DNA from: Leishmania mexicana MHOM/GT/2001/U1103
Lineage: Eukaryota > Euglenozoa > Kinetoplastea > Trypanosomatida > Trypanosomatidae
Length of the DNA stretch: 64,000 bases
Reading direction: 5' to 3'
Assembly (NCBI RefSeq): GCF_000234665.1
Contig: NC_018317.1
Location: 95,285 to 159,284, forward strand
Shown here: positions 61,173 through 64,000 of the stretch, in pieces
Layout of the letters: each line of letters begins with the position of its first letter
Numbering within the stretch: the stretch's first letter is position 1
Translations under genes and position numbers: made by a program
Notes under the pieces: model-generated
Told to the model about the DNA's origin: nothing
What the model saw: only the letters and a program-made list of their open reading frames with translations
Database searches by the model: none

Positions 61173-62395
61173 GCAAGATGGCGGTGATTCGAGATTGTGG
61201 GCGTGGCTGTGCGACGGCGTGCGCGCCAGCCTCCACGCGCTCGCGTCCCTTCCGTGGGAGGTGCGTGCCGCTCTCCGTGATGTCTTTCCCCTGTGACGTT
61301 TCTCTTCTCTTTTCACTTTTGTTTTGTTTTGTTTTTCGCCCCTTCGTTCACGCATCGGCCCAACAAAAAATTCCGAAAAACGAAACGGTTCAGGAGAGGA
61401 CACCGCATCTCCTCCGCCCACCCCCTCCCGCTCTCCCTCTCTCGCTACCCGCTCTCTGCAGCGGCTACGCGACCGCCTCCCACCCCCTCGTTGTCCTCCT
61501 CCTTCTCCTTCCGTGTGTGCGTGTGTGGATACACGGATGATGGTAGAGGATGTAGGGTACACGGCGAGGTGATCTGGCGTGGGTGAGCTGGGCAAGGAGG
61601 AGCGGGGAAAGGCCTGTGTGCGTCTGCGCGTGCATGTGGGTGTACGGTGTGGGTGCTGTGTTGTGCATGGAGAAGAGCGGGGTACGGGGGCAGCGAGGGG
61701 CAGGCACTCTCCATCGTCCCTCGCCTTCTGAGGACCCTCGTGTGTTCTTCCCACTCCTCCTCCGCCTCCTGTGTGAGGGAGACGGAGGGGGAAGAATAGG
61801 GATGAGGAGGAGCGGGGGAGGGTGAAAGGCGGGACGATGATGGTGGATATCGTGGGAGAGAGCGTGAGAGAGGGGGGAGGGAGGATGGTGAGGGTGAGGG
61901 CGCAAGAGGGACGACTGGCCCGCGGACACACATGCGCATGCGTGTGTGCGGCGTCCGCTCCTCTTCCTTCCCCCATCCCGCTCTGCCTCTGTGCCCCGTC
62001 GCCCCCTTCTGTTTCCTCCGCACGGGCCTGCATTTCACTTCGACGCCCCCAGACATCGACATCAGCACCCGACGCACACGGGTGCGCAGCTGTGCAACCT
62101 TCTTTGTTCTCTCAGCCGCTAATATCAAAGTGCGTGTTCTTTGAATCCGTCTCCGCTGCTAATACGACTGCTACTACCTCGCTCCTCTCCCCACCGCTAC
62201 GTCCTCTTGTTCTCTTTTCCCTCTGCTGGGTGCACGTCTACTCTTGCCACACGCGCACATCAAACGAATACCAAAACGCTCCGACTTACTCACATGCACG
62301 TCTTTCACATGGGCAGATTTCGTTATCTGCGCACCCGCACGCTCTCCCGTCTTTCTTCTCTTTCGGAAAAAAAAAACGACCAAACTGCTACCACA
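61173..62395. other. Intergenic region between RPL18 and RPS12
   Basis: About 1.2 kb holding the RPL18 3'UTR and the RPS12 leader. There is a GTTTT repeat near 61318-61338 and CT-rich tracts at 61405-61455 and 61485-61515. Further pyrimidine-rich stretches at 62160-62230 and 62340-62366 could direct RPS12 splicing. A long minus-strand frame here is low-complexity and not a gene. Confidence 0.7.
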
Positions 62396-62821
62396 ATGGC
62401 TGAGGAAACCGTCCGTGTTGAAGTCCCTGCGGTAGAGGAGAACGTCGTGGTTGATGTCGCCCCGGAAAGCCTGGAGGATGCCGTCCGCATTGTGATCCAG
62501 AAGGCGCTTGAGGCCAACGGCCTCGTCCGCGGCCTCTCTGAGGTGGCCCGCACGCTGGACTGCAAGACGGCGCACATGTGCATTCTGGCTGATGACTGCG
62601 AGGATGAGGAGTACAAGAAGCTCGTCACCGCGCTCGCCAAGCAGGGCAACATTGATCTGATCAACGTTGAGGAGCGCGAGAAGCTCGCCCAGTGGGCCGG
62701 CCTCGTGCGCCGCGATGTGGCCGGTGAGGTGACGAAGACTCTCAAGTGCTCCTCTGTCGCCATTCGTGACTTCGGTGAGCGCACTAAGGCTCTGGACTAC
62801 CTGCTGTCTCAGTTGCACTAA
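62396..62821 (+). CDS. RPS12: 40S ribosomal protein S12 (eS12)
   Basis: Predicted 141 aa, a component of the cytosolic small ribosomal subunit with an L7Ae-type fold. After an acidic N-terminus (MAEETVRVEVPAVEENVVVD) come LEDAVRIVIQKALEANGLVR, GLSEVARTLDCKTAHMCILA, DDCEDEEYKKLVTALAKQGN and LINVEEREKLAQWAG, all typical of eS12, then VTKTLKCSSVAIRDFGERTK. Codon use is strongly C/G-ending. The ATG at 62396 follows ACCACA, a favourable context. Last recognisable gene in the window. Confidence 0.97.
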   Translation: MAEETVRVEVPAVEENVVVDVAPESLEDAVRIVIQKALEANGLVRGLSEVARTLDCKTAHMCILADDCEDEEYKKLVTALAKQGNIDLINVEEREKLAQWAGLVRRDVAGEVTKTLKCSSVAIRDFGERTKALDYLLSQLH

Positions 62822-62843
62822 AAAGCAGCTTCCCCGCTCTTCG

Positions 62844-62860
62844 CCCCCCCCCCCCCCCCC
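62844..62860 (+). repeat. 17-base poly-C tract in the presumed RPS12 3'UTR
   Basis: An uninterrupted C run 23 bases after the RPS12 stop; the longest C homopolymer noticed in the window. It could act as a protein-binding site in the RNA or be a length-variable tract. Confidence 0.85.
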
Positions 62861-63349
62861 TCCCATCCGCTCTCTCTGACCGAGTGAGCAACGTTTCGGC
62901 TGCGCGTGTGCGAGCGAGCATGCGCGCACGCATGCCGAAGAGGCGGGGAGGGGGGCGGCGTGGCGCGGCGCAGGGCAAAGTTCCGAGGGGACGGGCATCA
63001 TCTTTTCGTTAAGCGCTCTTTTTCTAAAGAAACGAAAGACGTGCGAGGAGATGCACAGACAGTGGCTTGCAAGGAACGTGCCAGGCACACACGCATGCAT
63101 GCTGCGCATGCAGAAGAAGGGGCTCGTGTATCCGTGCGTGTTTTGTTTTTTTTTCTCGTGTATGCCTGCGCACGCTTTTCGCGAGCTACTCGTCACGGTA
63201 TGCAGTGTGTATGTGTGTGTGTGTGCGCATGTATGCGCGCGGCGGGGAGCAGATTTCTCCTACGCTTCACCTACTCCTTCATCCTCTTGTCTCCTCGCGC
63301 TGCCCGCTCTCGCTCTCTCCTACTCTTCTCTGTGCTCTCTCGTGCTCGG

Positions 63350-63376
63350 ACACACACACACACACACACACACACA
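63350..63376 (+). repeat. (CA)13 microsatellite
   Basis: A CA run in the non-coding right end, preceded by A. Confidence 0.9.
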
Positions 63377-63927
63377 TGTGCGCATGCGTGCGCGCGTGTG
63401 CAGGCTCGGTGGCGAGCGAAAGCGAGAGATGATGATGAGTGTGTGTGTGTGTTGGGGGGGCAGATGGCAGATGGCAGAGCGAGGAGACGAGGAAGAGGGC
63501 AGCACTGCTGCACATCTACGAAATCGCTAACTTCATTTGCTCTTTTCGGTAAAATGTTTCGATTTTTTCGTTTTTCGATGACCCACACAACCAAACCAAA
63601 GAGCTGCCGCAGCACCGCAAGTGCGCATGCGTGTGCGTGTGCGAGTGAGAGGGGAGGGGGGGAGCAACATCAGAAAAAGTGAGGCCAGTGACACGGCGGC
63701 AGGGATGAATGGGTGGATGGATAGGGGGAGGGGGGAGATGGAGGAGGGTGTGCGTGGGCTCGGGCCGATACGCACACAGCACTCCTTGTCCCCCCGCATC
63801 CCTTCCCTTCCCCCATGTTCGCCCTTGAACACGCTACACGCAGACCGACACAGGGGCATGTGTTACCGCCACGCACGTGGCACACGACATGTTGCGTGTT
63901 TCTGTGGGTGTTGACTGCTGCTTCTGC

Positions 63928-63952
63928 GGGGGGTGGGTGGGTTGGGTGGGGG
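63928..63952 (+). other. G-quadruplex motif near the right edge
   Basis: Four runs of three or more G separated by one or two T residues. This satisfies the usual quadruplex rule on the plus strand, which is the sense strand of the array. Confidence 0.55.
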
Positions 63953-64000
63953 CAACGCCACCGCTTCTCCTCCTACCCCCTCCCTCGCGCGTCGGAGAAA

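Larger units (their letters stand above)
62822..64000. other. Non-coding right end after RPS12
   Basis: About 1.2 kb up to the window edge with no credible gene. It includes a 17-base C run, a (CA)13 run, and G-rich quadruplex-like DNA near the end. It should hold the RPS12 3'UTR and the leader of a gene beyond the window. Confidence 0.7.

Noticed and set aside
60657..62033. A 458-codon minus-strand frame over RPL18 and the following intergenic region
   Set aside because: It is antisense to RPL18 and, beyond it, consists of Ser/Pro/His-rich translation of low-complexity DNA.

Overview
The window looks like nuclear chromosome from a trypanosomatid, most likely Leishmania or a close relative in the Leishmaniinae. 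Genes are intronless and sit in two long one-direction arrays. Intergenic stretches are rich in pyrimidine tracts, (CA)n and homopolymers, as expected for trans-splicing and polyadenylation of polycistronic RNA. Most coding sequence has a high GC content at third positions, and one intergenic region holds a SIDER-like retroposon. The order Fused kinase, RSP4/6 and Alba on one side and RPL18 and RPS12 on the other resembles Leishmania chromosome 13; that is from memory and untested here.

Left array, minus strand (about 163-23657), in transcription order: Alba-domain RNA-binding protein, a decayed second Alba copy with two in-frame TAG codons, Fused/STK36-type kinase, radial spoke protein 4/6, an AMP-forming acyl-CoA synthetase, a TTI1-like HEAT protein, and an SCC2/NIPBL-like cohesin loader.

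Middle (23658-28728): a 5.1 kb divergent strand-switch region with no credible gene. C-runs dominate its left side and G-runs its right side, so G-runs lie on the sense strand of both outgoing arrays. A GC-rich core of about 1.4 kb lies between them. It is the likely RNA polymerase II start region for both arrays and the least explained part of the window.

Right array, plus strand (28729-62821): C2-like protein, polytopic membrane protein, golgin/TMF-like coiled-coil protein, membrane-anchored histidine phosphatase with no ATG before its catalytic motif, ASCC3/SLH1-type double-cassette helicase, a possible mitochondrial protein, CCDC124/Lso2-like ribosome factor, large coiled-coil protein, small membrane protein, YqgE/AlgH (UPF0301) protein, RPL18 and RPS12. 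The last 1.2 kb is non-coding.

Themes are RNA and translation (Alba, ASCC3-like helicase, CCDC124-like, two ribosomal proteins) and the flagellum (Fused kinase, RSP4/6). Polycistronic neighbours in trypanosomatids need not share function, so these groupings are only descriptive. Starts were set at the first plausible ATG, using splice-acceptor signals where visible.
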